64,000 nucleotides of DNA from Limimaricola pyoseonensis (GTDB lineage Bacteria; Pseudomonadota; Alphaproteobacteria; Rhodobacterales; Rhodobacteraceae), in the NCBI RefSeq assembly GCF_900102015.1, contig NZ_FNAT01000004.1, positions 1 through 64,000 on the forward strand, given 5' to 3'. Numbering within the stretch: position 1 is the first letter of the stretch; each line of letters opens with the position of its first letter. Positions 1 to 8,025 of this stretch are shown here, piece after piece. The position numbers and the translations under genes are program-made. The notes beneath the pieces are model-generated. The model searched no databases. It was not told the origin of the DNA and worked only from the letters and a program-made list of their open reading frames with translations.

Positions 1-97
1 GGGCGTTGGGGAAGTAGAGGCTCTCGTCCACGCGCAGCGCCAGCACGTGCGGCTGGGTCTCGACCGCGTGGCGAAGCACGTTGCGGAAATGCTCGAC
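1..97 (-). pseudogene. SulP sulfate permease, internal fragment running off the left edge
   Basis: The minus strand reads VEHFRNVLRH, then ALRVDESLYF, the conserved segment between the membrane domain and STAS domain of SulP-family anion permeases. The reading frame is open to the window edge. Upstream of residue VEH the SulP similarity stops abruptly at about position 97, where plus-strand sequence of an unrelated glyoxalase-like gene begins. The N-terminal membrane part, several hundred residues in the family, is therefore absent, so this is a 3' remnant and cannot encode a working permease unless the break is an assembly error. Family recognition rests on about 32 residues only. Confidence 0.7.
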
Positions 98-99
98 CG

Positions 100-449
100 A
101 GGATCTCGATGCCGTGGTCGCGGCGAGCCCGATCGATCTGGGCGAGATCGTCCCGTTTAGCCGCGGCGGCCGCAGCTGGCGCCTGACGGTGCCGCGCGAT
201 GGCAGCCTGCCCATGGGCGGCCTGATCCCCGCCTTCATCGAGTGGTCGCCCGGCGCCCATCCGAGCGAAAACATGGCCGATCTCGGCCTGACGCTGAAGG
301 AGATCGGACTGCAGCATCCCGAGCCGGAGAAGCTGCAGGAGATCCTCGCCCGCCTGGGCGTCGATCACCTGGCACGGGTGACGGCCGGCCCCGAGGGCCT
401 TTCGTTCGCATTCGAGCGCGCGGACGGCTCGGTCGTCGAACTCGCGTAA
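100..449 (+). pseudogene. Glyoxalase-like (VOC) domain protein, 3' fragment
   Basis: The frame ending at 449 gives about 115 residues matching the C-terminal half of glyoxalase-like domain proteins: a stretch with SRGGRSWRLTVP, then GGLIPAFIEW, HPSENM, and a final ERADGSVVEL strand. The N-terminal half is missing. An ATG at 81 lies in frame but inside sequence that belongs to the opposite-strand SulP remnant, so any product would begin with a few foreign residues. Substrate is unknown. I read it as a broken gene created by the same junction that truncated the SulP gene. Confidence 0.6.
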
Positions 450-899
450 GCTCGAAGACTTGCTGAGCGCGGTTCTCGCCGCGCCCGCCTGATCGACCGA
501 CCGGATCTACCCGGTCGGCTTCTCGCGAAAGACATCGGCCGGGGCCCGATGGCCCCGGGCCCTTTCGGCGGCGGCCTTGCAGGACCGTTGCCCGCGAAGC
601 CGGTCGCTGGCGGCCCGATCGCGTCCGTCACGCCTGCGCAGGCGGCCGGCACCCCGTGGCCGAACCTCGACCTGCTCGACGTGCCGGTTCTGGGCTTCAC
701 CCCAAGCACCGAGCGCGATGCGGCGCCGGGTATTCGCGACATCCGGTGAACTGAGCGCCGCGACCAAGGCAGCGCAGCCACACCCATCTCGCCGCCCTCC
801 TCTGTTGCCGAAAAGGCAACGGAGGAGCCGATTTTCTCTACTTTATTGGATCGGGCGCTGGCCCGATAGTGGCTCGGACGGAAGGATCCGGGGGAGCCA
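450..899. other. Gene-free stretch between the remnants and the ferredoxin operon
   Basis: About 450 bases with no convincing protein in any frame; the open frames are compositional. It holds a hairpin at 497-518 and presumably the promoter of the ferredoxin operon, in or near the AT-richer stretch about 830-850. I could not assign -35 and -10 boxes with confidence. Confidence 0.5.
497..518. terminator. Inverted repeat downstream of the glyoxalase-like remnant
   Basis: Perfect 8-base arms (CCGACCGG and CCGGTCGG) around a 6-base loop. There is no T-run, so it is only a possible terminator, left over from the truncated gene ending at 449. Confidence 0.3.
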
Positions 900-1241
900 A
901 TGGCCTATGTGATCACCGAGCCCTGCATCGACGTGAAGGACGGGGCCTGCACGCTCGCCTGCCCGGCGGACTGCATCTACGAGGGCGGGCGGATGTTCTA
1001 CATCCACCCGGGCGAATGCATCAATTGCGGGCTCTGCCTGTCGATCTGCCCGGTCGACGCGATCCACTACGATCAGGAACTGCCCGAGGCGGCGCGCCGC
1101 TTCGAGACGATCAACCGCGACTTCTTCGGCCCCGAGGTCTCGGGGCTCGGCGACCCGGGCGGCTGGGACAGGTCCGTCTCCGTGCCGGTCGACCACCCGG
1201 AGGTCGCCGCCGTCGCGAAACCCGAACAGCAACCTGCCTGA
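900..1241 (+). CDS. Seven-iron ferredoxin ([3Fe-4S][4Fe-4S])
   Basis: A 113-residue soluble electron carrier. Cysteines 9, 17, 21, 25, 40, 43, 46 and 50 match the Azotobacter ferredoxin I pattern. By that template C9, C17 and C50 hold a 3Fe-4S cluster; C21, C40, C43 and C46 hold a 4Fe-4S cluster; C25 is the free cysteine. The spacing C9-x7-C17-x3-C21 and the IHPGECINC segment are diagnostic. The C-terminal tail of about 60 residues is also typical. It opens a three-gene operon, 6 bases before a DapA-family lyase and followed by an aldehyde dehydrogenase. Neither partner normally needs a ferredoxin, so its redox partner is probably elsewhere, perhaps the FAD oxidoreductase of the converging operon at 8022-9383 (inference). 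Confidence 0.9.
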   Translation: MAYVITEPCIDVKDGACTLACPADCIYEGGRMFYIHPGECINCGLCLSICPVDAIHYDQELPEAARRFETINRDFFGPEVSGLGDPGGWDRSVSVPVDHPEVAAVAKPEQQPA

Positions 1242-1247
1242 GGCCCC

Positions 1248-2135
1248 ATGTCCCCCACACCGATCCGCGGCGTGCTTGCCGCCATTGCCACGCCCTTCGA
1301 CGCCGGGGACCGACCCGACACCGCCCTGTTCTTGCGCCATGCGCGCTGGCTGCTCGAGAACGGCTGCGACGGGCTGAATGTGCTCGGCACCACCGGCGAG
1401 GCGAACTCGATCGGCGCCGACGCGCGCATGACGCTGATGACCGCGGCCGCCGCCGGGTTCGACCCGGCGCGGATGATGGTCGGCACCGGCTGCCCGGATC
1501 TCGAGACCACGGTGGCTCTGACCCGCCATGCCGCCGAATGCGGCTATGCCGGCGCGCTGGTGCTGCCGCCCTACTACTACAAGGGGGTGAGCGATGACGG
1601 GCTCTTCGCCTTCTTCGCCGCACTGGTCGCCCGCACGGCCGACCGGCCGGTGCCGATCTACCTCTACAACTTTCCGCAGATGACGGGGCTGCGCTTGGCG
1701 CCGGCTATTGCGGCGCGGCTGAAGGCCGCCTTCCCGGACCGCATCGCCGGCGCCAAGGACAGCTCGGGCGATCTCGACTACGCCGCCGCGCTGGCCGCGA
1801 TCCCCGGCTTCGACGTCTTCCCGAGCGACGAATCCGCGCTGGCGCAAGCGCCCGTGCGCGGCTTCGCGGGATGCATCTCGGCCACGGTGAACCTCACGGC
1901 GCCGCTGGCCGGCCGGCTCCGGGCCGATCCGGGCGACGCGGGCCTTGCCGAGGAGCTGGGCCGCCGCCGGGCGGCGATCTCGCGCACGCCGCTCATCCCC
2001 AGCGTCAAGGCGCTGGTGGCGCGGCTGCACGACGCGCCGGGCTACGCGACGGTTCTGCCGCCGCTGGCCCCGCTCACCCCCGAGCAGGAGGCGGCGCTGC
2101 CGCCCGCCGCGGTGCTCGCCGCCGAGCCCGCCTGA
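1248..2135 (+). CDS. Dihydrodipicolinate synthase / N-acetylneuraminate lyase family protein
   Basis: A 295-residue class I aldolase-type TIM barrel, the usual family length. Seen: the GTTGE loop at residues 47-51, the catalytic Tyr140 in YNFP, and the Schiff-base Lys170 in AKDSSG. The family covers lysine biosynthesis (DapA), sialate lyase, 5-dehydro-4-deoxyglucarate dehydratase and related 2-oxo acid lyases or dehydratases. Pairing with an aldehyde dehydrogenase of the 2-oxoglutarate-semialdehyde type suggests a catabolic dehydratase, deaminase or aldolase, not lysine biosynthesis. No sugar-acid or hydroxyproline genes are adjacent to decide the substrate. The gap to the next gene is 32 bases. 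Confidence 0.85.
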   Translation: MSPTPIRGVLAAIATPFDAGDRPDTALFLRHARWLLENGCDGLNVLGTTGEANSIGADARMTLMTAAAAGFDPARMMVGTGCPDLETTVALTRHAAECGYAGALVLPPYYYKGVSDDGLFAFFAALVARTADRPVPIYLYNFPQMTGLRLAPAIAARLKAAFPDRIAGAKDSSGDLDYAAALAAIPGFDVFPSDESALAQAPVRGFAGCISATVNLTAPLAGRLRADPGDAGLAEELGRRRAAISRTPLIPSVKALVARLHDAPGYATVLPPLAPLTPEQEAALPPAAVLAAEPA

Positions 2136-2167
2136 AACCACTCATACCGATACGAACAGGACTGATC

Positions 2168-3622
2168 ATGGACATGCGCAACATCACCGATCCGCACCGC
2201 AACCTCATCGACGGCGAATGGGTCGAGGGCGCCTCGGTGAACGAGAACCGCAACCCGGCCAACACCGACGAGGTGGTGGGCCGCTATGCCCGCGCCTCGC
2301 GCGACGACGCCCGCCGCGCCATCGCCGCCGCCCGCGCCGCCTTTCCCGAGTGGAGCCGCTCGGGCCCGCAGCAGCGCCACGACCTGCTGAAGGCCGTCTC
2401 CGACCGGATCGCCGCGCGCGCGGACGAGCTTGGCCGGCTGCTGGCGCGCGAGGAGGGCAAGACGCTGGCCGAGGCCAGGGGCGAGGTGATGCGCGCGAGC
2501 CAGGTCTTCGGCTTCTTCGCCGGCGAGACGCTGCGCCAGACCGGCGACCTGGTGGACAGCGTGCGCCCCGGCGTTGAGGTCACGGTGCAGCGCGAGGCGC
2601 TGGGGGTGATCGGGTTGATCACGCCGTGGAACTTCCCGATCGCCATTCCCGCCTGGAAGATCGCCCCGGCGCTGGCTTACGGCAACTGCGTGGTGCTCAA
2701 GCCCGCCGACCTGACGCCGGGCTGCGCTTGGGCGATCGCCGAGATCCTCGCCGAGGCGGGCGTGCCCAAGGGCGTGTTCAACCTCGTCATGGGTCGCGGC
2801 TCGGAGGTGGGCGCCGAGATCCTCGAGAACCCGGAGATCGACGCGGTGAGCTTCACCGGCTCGGTCGAGACCGGCCGCATGGTCGCGGAGACATGCGTGG
2901 CCCGGATGAAGAAGGTGCAGCTCGAGATGGGCGGCAAGAACCCCCTCGTGGTGCTCGACGACGCCGATCTCGACACGGCGGTCGACTGCGCGCTGAACGG
3001 CGCCTTCTTCTCGACCGGCCAGCGCTGCACGGCCTCGTCGCGGCTGATCGTGACCGAGGGCATCCATGACCGCTTCGTCACTGCGCTGACCGAAAAGCTC
3101 GAAGCGCTGAAGGTCGGCGATCCGCTCGACCCGGCGACCCAGATCGGCCCGGTGGTTGACGAGGGCCAGCTCGAGCAGAACCGGCGCTACGTGAAGATCG
3201 GCCGGGAGGAGGGCGCGACGCTGGTCTGCGGCGGCGAGTTGATCGAAGGCGCGACGCCCGGTCATTTCATGACGCCGGCGCTGTTCACGAACACCACCAA
3301 CGAGATGCGCATCAATCGCGAGGAGATCTTCGGGCCCGTCGCCACGGTGATCAAGGTCGCCGATTACGATGAGGCGCTGCGCGTGGCCAACGACACCGGC
3401 TTCGGTCTCTCGGCCGGGATCTGCACCACGAGCCTCGGGCGCGCCTCGCATTTCCGCCGCCATGCCGAGGCCGGCATGGTGATGGTCAACCTGCCGACGG
3501 CCGGCGTCGACTACCACACCCCCTTCGGCGGGCGGAAAGGTTCGAGCTACGGCCCGCGCGAGCAGGGGCAGTACGCGCGCGAGTTCTACACCACGGTCAA
3601 GACGGCCTACATCAAGGCCTGA
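2168..3622 (+). CDS. NAD(P)-dependent aldehyde dehydrogenase, 2-oxoglutarate-semialdehyde type
   Basis: A 484-residue aldehyde dehydrogenase oxidising an aldehyde to a carboxylate. Seen: TPWNFPIAIP near residue 160 (cofactor loop), the FTGS segment, ELGGK-like LEMGGKNP with the general-base Glu, and the catalytic Cys in GQRCTA. The C-terminal PFGGRKGSSYGPREQG with AREFYTTVKTAY resembles 2-oxoglutarate-semialdehyde dehydrogenases. I chose ATG 2168 because it follows the DapA-family gene directly and begins the conserved N-terminus (NLIDGEWVEG); a longer open frame overlaps the previous gene and is not used. It most likely oxidises the product of the lyase upstream. The terminator at 3663-3698 closes the operon. 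Confidence 0.87.
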   Translation: MDMRNITDPHRNLIDGEWVEGASVNENRNPANTDEVVGRYARASRDDARRAIAAARAAFPEWSRSGPQQRHDLLKAVSDRIAARADELGRLLAREEGKTLAEARGEVMRASQVFGFFAGETLRQTGDLVDSVRPGVEVTVQREALGVIGLITPWNFPIAIPAWKIAPALAYGNCVVLKPADLTPGCAWAIAEILAEAGVPKGVFNLVMGRGSEVGAEILENPEIDAVSFTGSVETGRMVAETCVARMKKVQLEMGGKNPLVVLDDADLDTAVDCALNGAFFSTGQRCTASSRLIVTEGIHDRFVTALTEKLEALKVGDPLDPATQIGPVVDEGQLEQNRRYVKIGREEGATLVCGGELIEGATPGHFMTPALFTNTTNEMRINREEIFGPVATVIKVADYDEALRVANDTGFGLSAGICTTSLGRASHFRRHAEAGMVMVNLPTAGVDYHTPFGGRKGSSYGPREQGQYAREFYTTVKTAYIKA

Positions 3623-3633
3623 GGCGTCCCCCC

Positions 3634-3698
3634 GGGCCGCCCTCCCACCGGCGGCCCCCTTCGGCGCGCGTCCGCTTCGATGCGGCGCGCGCCTTTTT
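3634..3698 (+). terminator. Rho-independent terminator of the ferredoxin-lyase-ALDH operon
   Basis: Two stem-loops in tandem. The first has 8-base arms (GGGCCGCC at 3634-3641, GGCGGCCC at 3650-3657). The second has arms GGCGCGCG at 3663-3670 and CGCGCGCC at 3686-3693, followed directly by TTTTT at 3694-3698. The T-run on the plus strand makes the second a standard intrinsic terminator. Confidence 0.85.
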
Positions 3699-3757
3699 GC
3701 CCGGCCCGGCGGCGCCTCACCCGCTGCCGGGCCGGGTTCGGGGCAGGGCGGCGGCGG

Positions 3758-5146
3758 CTACGTCGTGGTGCGGTAATGCGCCCGCGTCAGCGCGGCGAGG
3801 CGGCGCGCCACCGGGCGCAGCGCCTCGAGCCGCGGCAGGTCGGCGCGGGCCTGCGCCAGCAGCTCGGCCCGCGCGGCGTCGAAATCCAGCCCCGTCAGCA
3901 CGCCGTCGCGCAGCACCGCGCGCCCCTCGACCACGAGGTCGCGCACATGCGCCGCGCCGGCGCGGGCGAGGATGCGGCCGGCGGGGTCCTCATCGGGCCA
4001 GAGCGCATCGGCGGTGAGCGCGGCCCAGTCGAGCGTCACCACGTCGCGGCCGCGCGGCATTGCGCCGATATCGGCGTTGACGCCGCAGGCGGCCTCGAAG
4101 GTCTCGGCGGCGGTGAGCGCGGGGTCGAGGCCGCGCCCGGATTGCAGCAAATGGAACAGCCGCATCTCGGCCCAGATGTCCTGCGCGTCGTCGAAGCCGG
4201 TGCCGTCGAGCCCGATCCCGGTGGCCATGCGCGCCCGGACAGCGCCAGGCAGGATGCCCGAGCGCAGCCGCAGGTTGGCCGAGGGGTTGGAGGCGAGCCG
4301 CACGCCGCGCTCGGCCAGCAGATCCGCCTCGGCGGCGGTGAGCTGCACGCCATGCGCCACGGTCAGGCGCGGCGAGAGAAAGCCGATCGCGTCGAGATGC
4401 GCGACCACGCCCTGCGGGAAGCGGCGGTCGAGCCAGTCGGGCTGGCGGGGGCTCTCCAGGAGATGCATGTGGATGCGCCGCCCCGTGCGTTCGGAGGCTG
4501 CGGCCACGGCGGCGAGCATCGCGTCTGAGCACCATTGCGGGCCGATCGGGCCGAACTGCACGTCGACCCCCGGCCCCTGGTGGCGGCGCATGACTTCCTC
4601 GACCGCGGCGATCTGCTCGGGCACCGGGGCGTAGGACGGCAGCAGTCTGTCGAGCCAGTCCGCGTCCCCGGCCGGCAGGCTGGCGCGGTAGGCGGCGGCG
4701 CCGCCATAGACCAGCGGCGCGGCGTCGAGCAGCGGGCAGCTCAGCGCCAGCCGCAGGCCGACCTCGCGCGCCGCGCGCACCACGGCGCCGGCCTCATCGA
4801 CCAGCGCCGCGGCGTTGAGCGAGTTGTGGCAATGCACGGTCCCGGCGCAGCCGGCGCGGGCAAGGCGGGCGAAGGCGACCAGCGCCTCGAGATGGGGGTC
4901 GGTGCGCGGCCTGAGCCGCAGCCCGGCGATCCACGGCTCGAGCGCGTCGTCGGGCGCGCCGAAATCCAGCGTGCGCAACCCGTAGCCGTGGTCGTGGCCG
5001 TTGACCGGGGCGGACAGGGCGATCCTGCCGGTGCCGCCCTGGCCCGGACGGGCGCGCGGGCCGGGGTCGAAATCGATCCGGCAGGGGCCCTCGGGCGCGC
5101 CATGGCCGGGGTGCGGCCACCACAGGTCGGCCGCGAGCGCGGTCAC
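3758..5146 (-). CDS. Amidohydrolase-superfamily metal-dependent hydrolase/deaminase
   Basis: A 462-residue protein starting at a GTG (5146) that overlaps the LysR stop by 4 bases. Amidohydrolase motifs appear in order: HDH (H51, H53, metal site), TVHCHN, HMHLLES (third metal His), TVAHGVQL, and GLDGTGFDDAQD with the catalytic Asp. The layout resembles the cytosine deaminase, chlorohydrolase and SsnA subgroup, which hydrolyses C-N or C-Cl bonds on nitrogen rings. It is the last gene of the leftward operon with the NMT1-type importer, so it may deaminate or open the imported compound or an intermediate. Its 3' end converges on the aldehyde dehydrogenase operon. The substrate cannot be read from sequence. 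Confidence 0.85.
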   Translation of the reverse strand: MTALAADLWWPHPGHGAPEGPCRIDFDPGPRARPGQGGTGRIALSAPVNGHDHGYGLRTLDFGAPDDALEPWIAGLRLRPRTDPHLEALVAFARLARAGCAGTVHCHNSLNAAALVDEAGAVVRAAREVGLRLALSCPLLDAAPLVYGGAAAYRASLPAGDADWLDRLLPSYAPVPEQIAAVEEVMRRHQGPGVDVQFGPIGPQWCSDAMLAAVAAASERTGRRIHMHLLESPRQPDWLDRRFPQGVVAHLDAIGFLSPRLTVAHGVQLTAAEADLLAERGVRLASNPSANLRLRSGILPGAVRARMATGIGLDGTGFDDAQDIWAEMRLFHLLQSGRGLDPALTAAETFEAACGVNADIGAMPRGRDVVTLDWAALTADALWPDEDPAGRILARAGAAHVRDLVVEGRAVLRDGVLTGLDFDAARAELLAQARADLPRLEALRPVARRLAALTRAHYRTTT

Positions 5147-6081
5147 GCCTGCTCCAGCCCCGACAGCTTGCGCATCCAGGGCGCGCCGCGCAGCGTCTCG
5201 AAGCTGTCGGAAAGCTGTTCGAGCAGCGCCTCGGCGGCCTGCGTCAGCTTGCGCCGGCGCGGCACGAGGAAGCCCATCTCCAGCCCGCCGAGCCGGGTGC
5301 CCTCGAGCGGCACGGCGACGATCGAGCCTTCGTCGAGCTCGTGCACCATGCCGAGCGGCGTGTAGAAGGCGACGCCGTCGCCGGCGAGGATCATCGGCTT
5401 GAGCATCATCAGGTTGTTCGAGGCCGCGAGCACGCGGCCGGTGCGGTTCAGCACCGACAGCTCCATCTCGATCAGCGAGCGGATCGGCGCGGTGTCGAGC
5501 TGCAAAAGCAGGTTGTAGGCGGCGCAGTCCGCCAGCGTGACCGAGCTACGGTCGGCCAGCGGGTGGTGGCTGGCCACCATCGCCATCAGCGGCATCGGCA
5601 CCGGCGAGACGAAGGCGGTGTCCTCGGGCCGGGCGAGGCTGAAGGTGATGCCGAGATCGGCCTCGCCCTCGGCCACCATCGTGGCGATGCTGCCATGCGC
5701 GCCGCTGCGGACCCGGAAGTCGACCTTCGGGTGGGCCTTGTGGAAGCGGCTGATCTGCTCGGGCAGGAAGCTTACCAGAAGGCTGTCGAGCGAGGCGATC
5801 GAGACGGTGCCGGTCTTCTCGCCGCGCATCTCGCCCAGCTCGCCCTTCAGAAGCTCGAAATCGTTGAGCGTGCGCTCGGCATGCGACAGCACCGTCTTGC
5901 CGGCCTGCGTCAGCCGCAGCCCGCCCGGCAGCCGCTCGAAGAGCGGCGTGCCGAGCTCGTCCTCGACCTTCTGGATCTGGCGCGAGATGGCCGAGGAGGC
6001 GACATGCAGCTGCTCGGAGGCGGCGCGGATCGAGCCCGCGCGCGCGACCACCGTGAAATAGCGCAGGAAGGCTGCGTGCAT
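5143..6081 (-). CDS. LysR-family transcriptional regulator
   Basis: A 312-residue regulator. The N-terminal winged helix-turn-helix spans about residues 1-60 (SIRAASEQLHVASSAISRQIQKVEDELGT is its recognition region) and is followed by the periplasmic-binding-like effector domain. The start is set at ATG 6081, where the family alignment begins; an in-frame extension to 6156 would run into the hydratase gene. Unusually for LysR it is not divergent from its target but sits inside the leftward operon, 13 bases after the hydratase stop and overlapping the amidohydrolase start. It probably controls the whole operon from the promoter region beyond 12092. The ligand is unknown. Confidence 0.9.
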   Translation of the reverse strand: MHAAFLRYFTVVARAGSIRAASEQLHVASSAISRQIQKVEDELGTPLFERLPGGLRLTQAGKTVLSHAERTLNDFELLKGELGEMRGEKTGTVSIASLDSLLVSFLPEQISRFHKAHPKVDFRVRSGAHGSIATMVAEGEADLGITFSLARPEDTAFVSPVPMPLMAMVASHHPLADRSSVTLADCAAYNLLLQLDTAPIRSLIEMELSVLNRTGRVLAASNNLMMLKPMILAGDGVAFYTPLGMVHELDEGSIVAVPLEGTRLGGLEMGFLVPRRRKLTQAAEALLEQLSDSFETLRGAPWMRKLSGLEQA

Positions 6082-6094
6082 GTCGTCTCTCCGG

Positions 6095-6868
6095 TCAGGC
6101 GCCCTGCCAGACCGGCGCGCGCTTTTCGAGGAAGGCGCGAACGCCCTCGTCAGCATCGGCGCTTTTGAGCGCCTTCACAACCGCGGGCAGCTTCATCGCC
6201 TGCGCCTCGGACGGGCTCAGGTGGCCGGTGCGGTTGACGACCTGCTTGATCGCGCGCAGCGACAGCGGCGCCGAGGCGGCGATGTCCTTGATCCAGCGCC
6301 CGGTCACGACGTCGAGCTCGTCCGCCGCCGCCACCTCGTTGACGAGGCCGAAGCGCGCCATTGTGGCCGCGTCGATGCGCCGCCCGCCCAGCATCACCCC
6401 CATGGCGAGGTTGTGCGGGATCTTGCGCTGCAGCATCACCATGCCGCCATCGAGCGGCATCCGCCCGACGCGCGCCTCCGGCAGGCCGAACTTCGCGGTC
6501 TCGGAGGCGATCACGATGTCGGCGCCCAGCACCATCTCGAAGCCGCCGCCGAGCGCGTAGCCGTTGACCCGCGCGATCAGCGGCACGTCGAGCGAGCGGC
6601 GGAAGGAAATGCCGCCGAAGCCGTTGGGGCGCGGCGCCGCCCAATACTCCAACCCCGAGAGCGAGGAGTCCTTCATGTCGGCGCCGACCGAGAAGGCCTT
6701 GTCGCCGGCCCCGGTGAGGACCGCGACGGAAATGTCGTCGCGCTCCTCGATGTCGCACCAGACCCGCTCCAGCGCGGCCTCGGTCTTCTGGTCGACCGCG
6801 TTCATCACCTCGGGCCGGTCGATGGTGACCCGGGCGATGCGGTCGCGCACCTCGTAATGGACGGTCAT
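6095..6868 (-). CDS. Enoyl-CoA hydratase/isomerase family, CaiD-like
   Basis: A 257-residue crotonase-fold enzyme. Seen: the oxyanion-hole segments FSVGADMK and NGYALGGGFEMVLGADI, then LPEARVGRMPLDGG. Overall resemblance is closest to carnitinyl-CoA (crotonobetainyl-CoA) hydratase. It would add water to, or isomerise, an enoyl-CoA made after the CoA transferase encoded immediately upstream, whose stop codon overlaps its start (ATGA). A CaiB-like transferase next to a CaiD-like hydratase recalls carnitine or crotonobetaine metabolism, but no carnitine transporter or CaiA is present. The cluster more likely uses the same chemistry on another carboxylate. Confidence 0.87.
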   Translation of the reverse strand: MTVHYEVRDRIARVTIDRPEVMNAVDQKTEAALERVWCDIEERDDISVAVLTGAGDKAFSVGADMKDSSLSGLEYWAAPRPNGFGGISFRRSLDVPLIARVNGYALGGGFEMVLGADIVIASETAKFGLPEARVGRMPLDGGMVMLQRKIPHNLAMGVMLGGRRIDAATMARFGLVNEVAAADELDVVTGRWIKDIAASAPLSLRAIKQVVNRTGHLSPSEAQAMKLPAVVKALKSADADEGVRAFLEKRAPVWQGA

Positions 6869-8025
6869 GCCACCTGCGCCTTCTTCGGGGCGAGCGATGC
6901 CAAGATCTCGCCGTTGTGCTCGCCAAGCCGCGGCGGGCCCTGCCGGACGCTGAGCGGCGCCGCCGACATGTCGATCGGGCTGCCGACGAGTCGGATCGGG
7001 CCGGCCGGGGTCTCGCCCGCCTCGATCACCATGTTGTTGACGATGGTCTGCTCGTCCTCGAGCGCCTCGGCCAGCGTGCGCACCGGCGCGCAGAGGATGT
7101 CGACCTCCTCGAGCCGCGCGAGCCAATGCTCGCGGCTGTTCTTGGCGAATTCGCGCTTGAAGATCGCCTGCAGCTCGGCGCGATGCGCGGCCTGCGCGTC
7201 GAAGTCGCAGAAGCGCTCCTCCTTCGAGATATCCTCGATCCCCAGCGCATTGCAGATGTCGCGCAACGGGTTCTCCTTGAAGGCGCCGACCATGACGAAG
7301 GGCTCGGTCGTGGTCTCGAACACGCCGGTGAGCGGGAAGGCGCCCCAGTTCAGGTCGCGGCCGCGCATCATGTGGGCGGCGGCCTCCTGCATCTGCATCG
7401 CCAGCATCGAGGAGTAGAGGCTGACCGCCACCTGCTGCCCCTCGCCGGTCTTCTGGCGCTGCAGCAGCGCCAGCAGCACGCCTTGGACGAGGTGCATCCC
7501 GGCGGTGTAGTCGCACAGCGCGGTCGAGAAGATCGCGCGCGGCAGTTCGGGGTCCGAGCGGCGCTCCATCACGCCGCTCATCGCCTGGGCGAGGATGTCC
7601 TGCCCGCCCTTGTGCCTGTTGGGGCCTTCGAGCCCGAAGCCGGTGCCCACGGCGTAGATGATGCCGGGGTTGCGGGCCTTGAGGTCCGCGTAGCCCATGC
7701 CCATCCGTTCCATCACGCCGGGGCGGAAGTTGTTGACCACGACATCGGCGTCGTCGATCAGCTCGAGCACCTGGGCGCGGGCCTCCTCGGATTTGAGGTT
7801 CAGCGCGAGGCTCTTCTTGTTGCGGTTCAGCGAACAGAAGATCGGGTTGTTGAGCCCGTCCGGGTCGGCGCCCAGAGACCAGCGCGACAGATCGCCGATC
7901 TTCTCCTTTTCCACCTTGATCACCTCGGCGCCGTAATCGGCCAGCACCTGGGTGCAGGAGGGTCCGAGCATCACCTGGGTGAAATCGATCACCCGGATGC
8001 CGTCGAGGGGCAGGGGGTTGGTCAT
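6865..8025 (-). CDS. Class III CoA transferase (CaiB/BaiF family)
   Basis: A 386-residue family III CoA transferase moving CoA from a donor thioester to a carboxylic acid. Seen: the N-terminal LDGIRVIDFTQVMLGP, EVIKVEK, FRPGVMERMG, and the candidate catalytic Asp143 in GGQDILAQAMSG. Overlaps of 4 bases at both ends (ATGA with the FAD oxidoreductase upstream and the hydratase downstream) indicate translational coupling. It presumably activates the acid formed by the FAD enzyme or taken up by the importer. The carboxylate and CoA donor are unknown. Confidence 0.9.
   Translation of the reverse strand: MTNPLPLDGIRVIDFTQVMLGPSCTQVLADYGAEVIKVEKEKIGDLSRWSLGADPDGLNNPIFCSLNRNKKSLALNLKSEEARAQVLELIDDADVVVNNFRPGVMERMGMGYADLKARNPGIIYAVGTGFGLEGPNRHKGGQDILAQAMSGVMERRSDPELPRAIFSTALCDYTAGMHLVQGVLLALLQRQKTGEGQQVAVSLYSSMLAMQMQEAAAHMMRGRDLNWGAFPLTGVFETTTEPFVMVGAFKENPLRDICNALGIEDISKEERFCDFDAQAAHRAELQAIFKREFAKNSREHWLARLEEVDILCAPVRTLAEALEDEQTIVNNMVIEAGETPAGPIRLVGSPIDMSAAPLSVRQGPPRLGEHNGEILASLAPKKAQVA

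Noticed and set aside
843-2141. Long open frame on the minus strand opposite ferredoxin and DapA-family genes
   Set aside because: Arg/Gly/His-rich composition typical of the antisense of GC-rich genes; the plus-strand proteins have intact family motifs.
1871-2167. Upstream extension of the aldehyde dehydrogenase frame
   Set aside because: It overlaps the DapA-family gene and encodes low-complexity Ala/Arg/Gly sequence; the conserved N-terminus starts at ATG 2168.
1248-3622. Assignment as hydroxyproline or glucarate degradation
   Set aside because: The lyase-dehydrogenase pair fits, but no racemase, hydroxyproline dehydrogenase or sugar-acid dehydratase lies nearby, so a specific pathway cannot be claimed.
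6095-8025. Carnitine degradation operon (caiB, caiD)
   Set aside because: No CaiT, CaiA or CaiC; the transporter is of the NMT1/THI5 type and an amidohydrolase is included.
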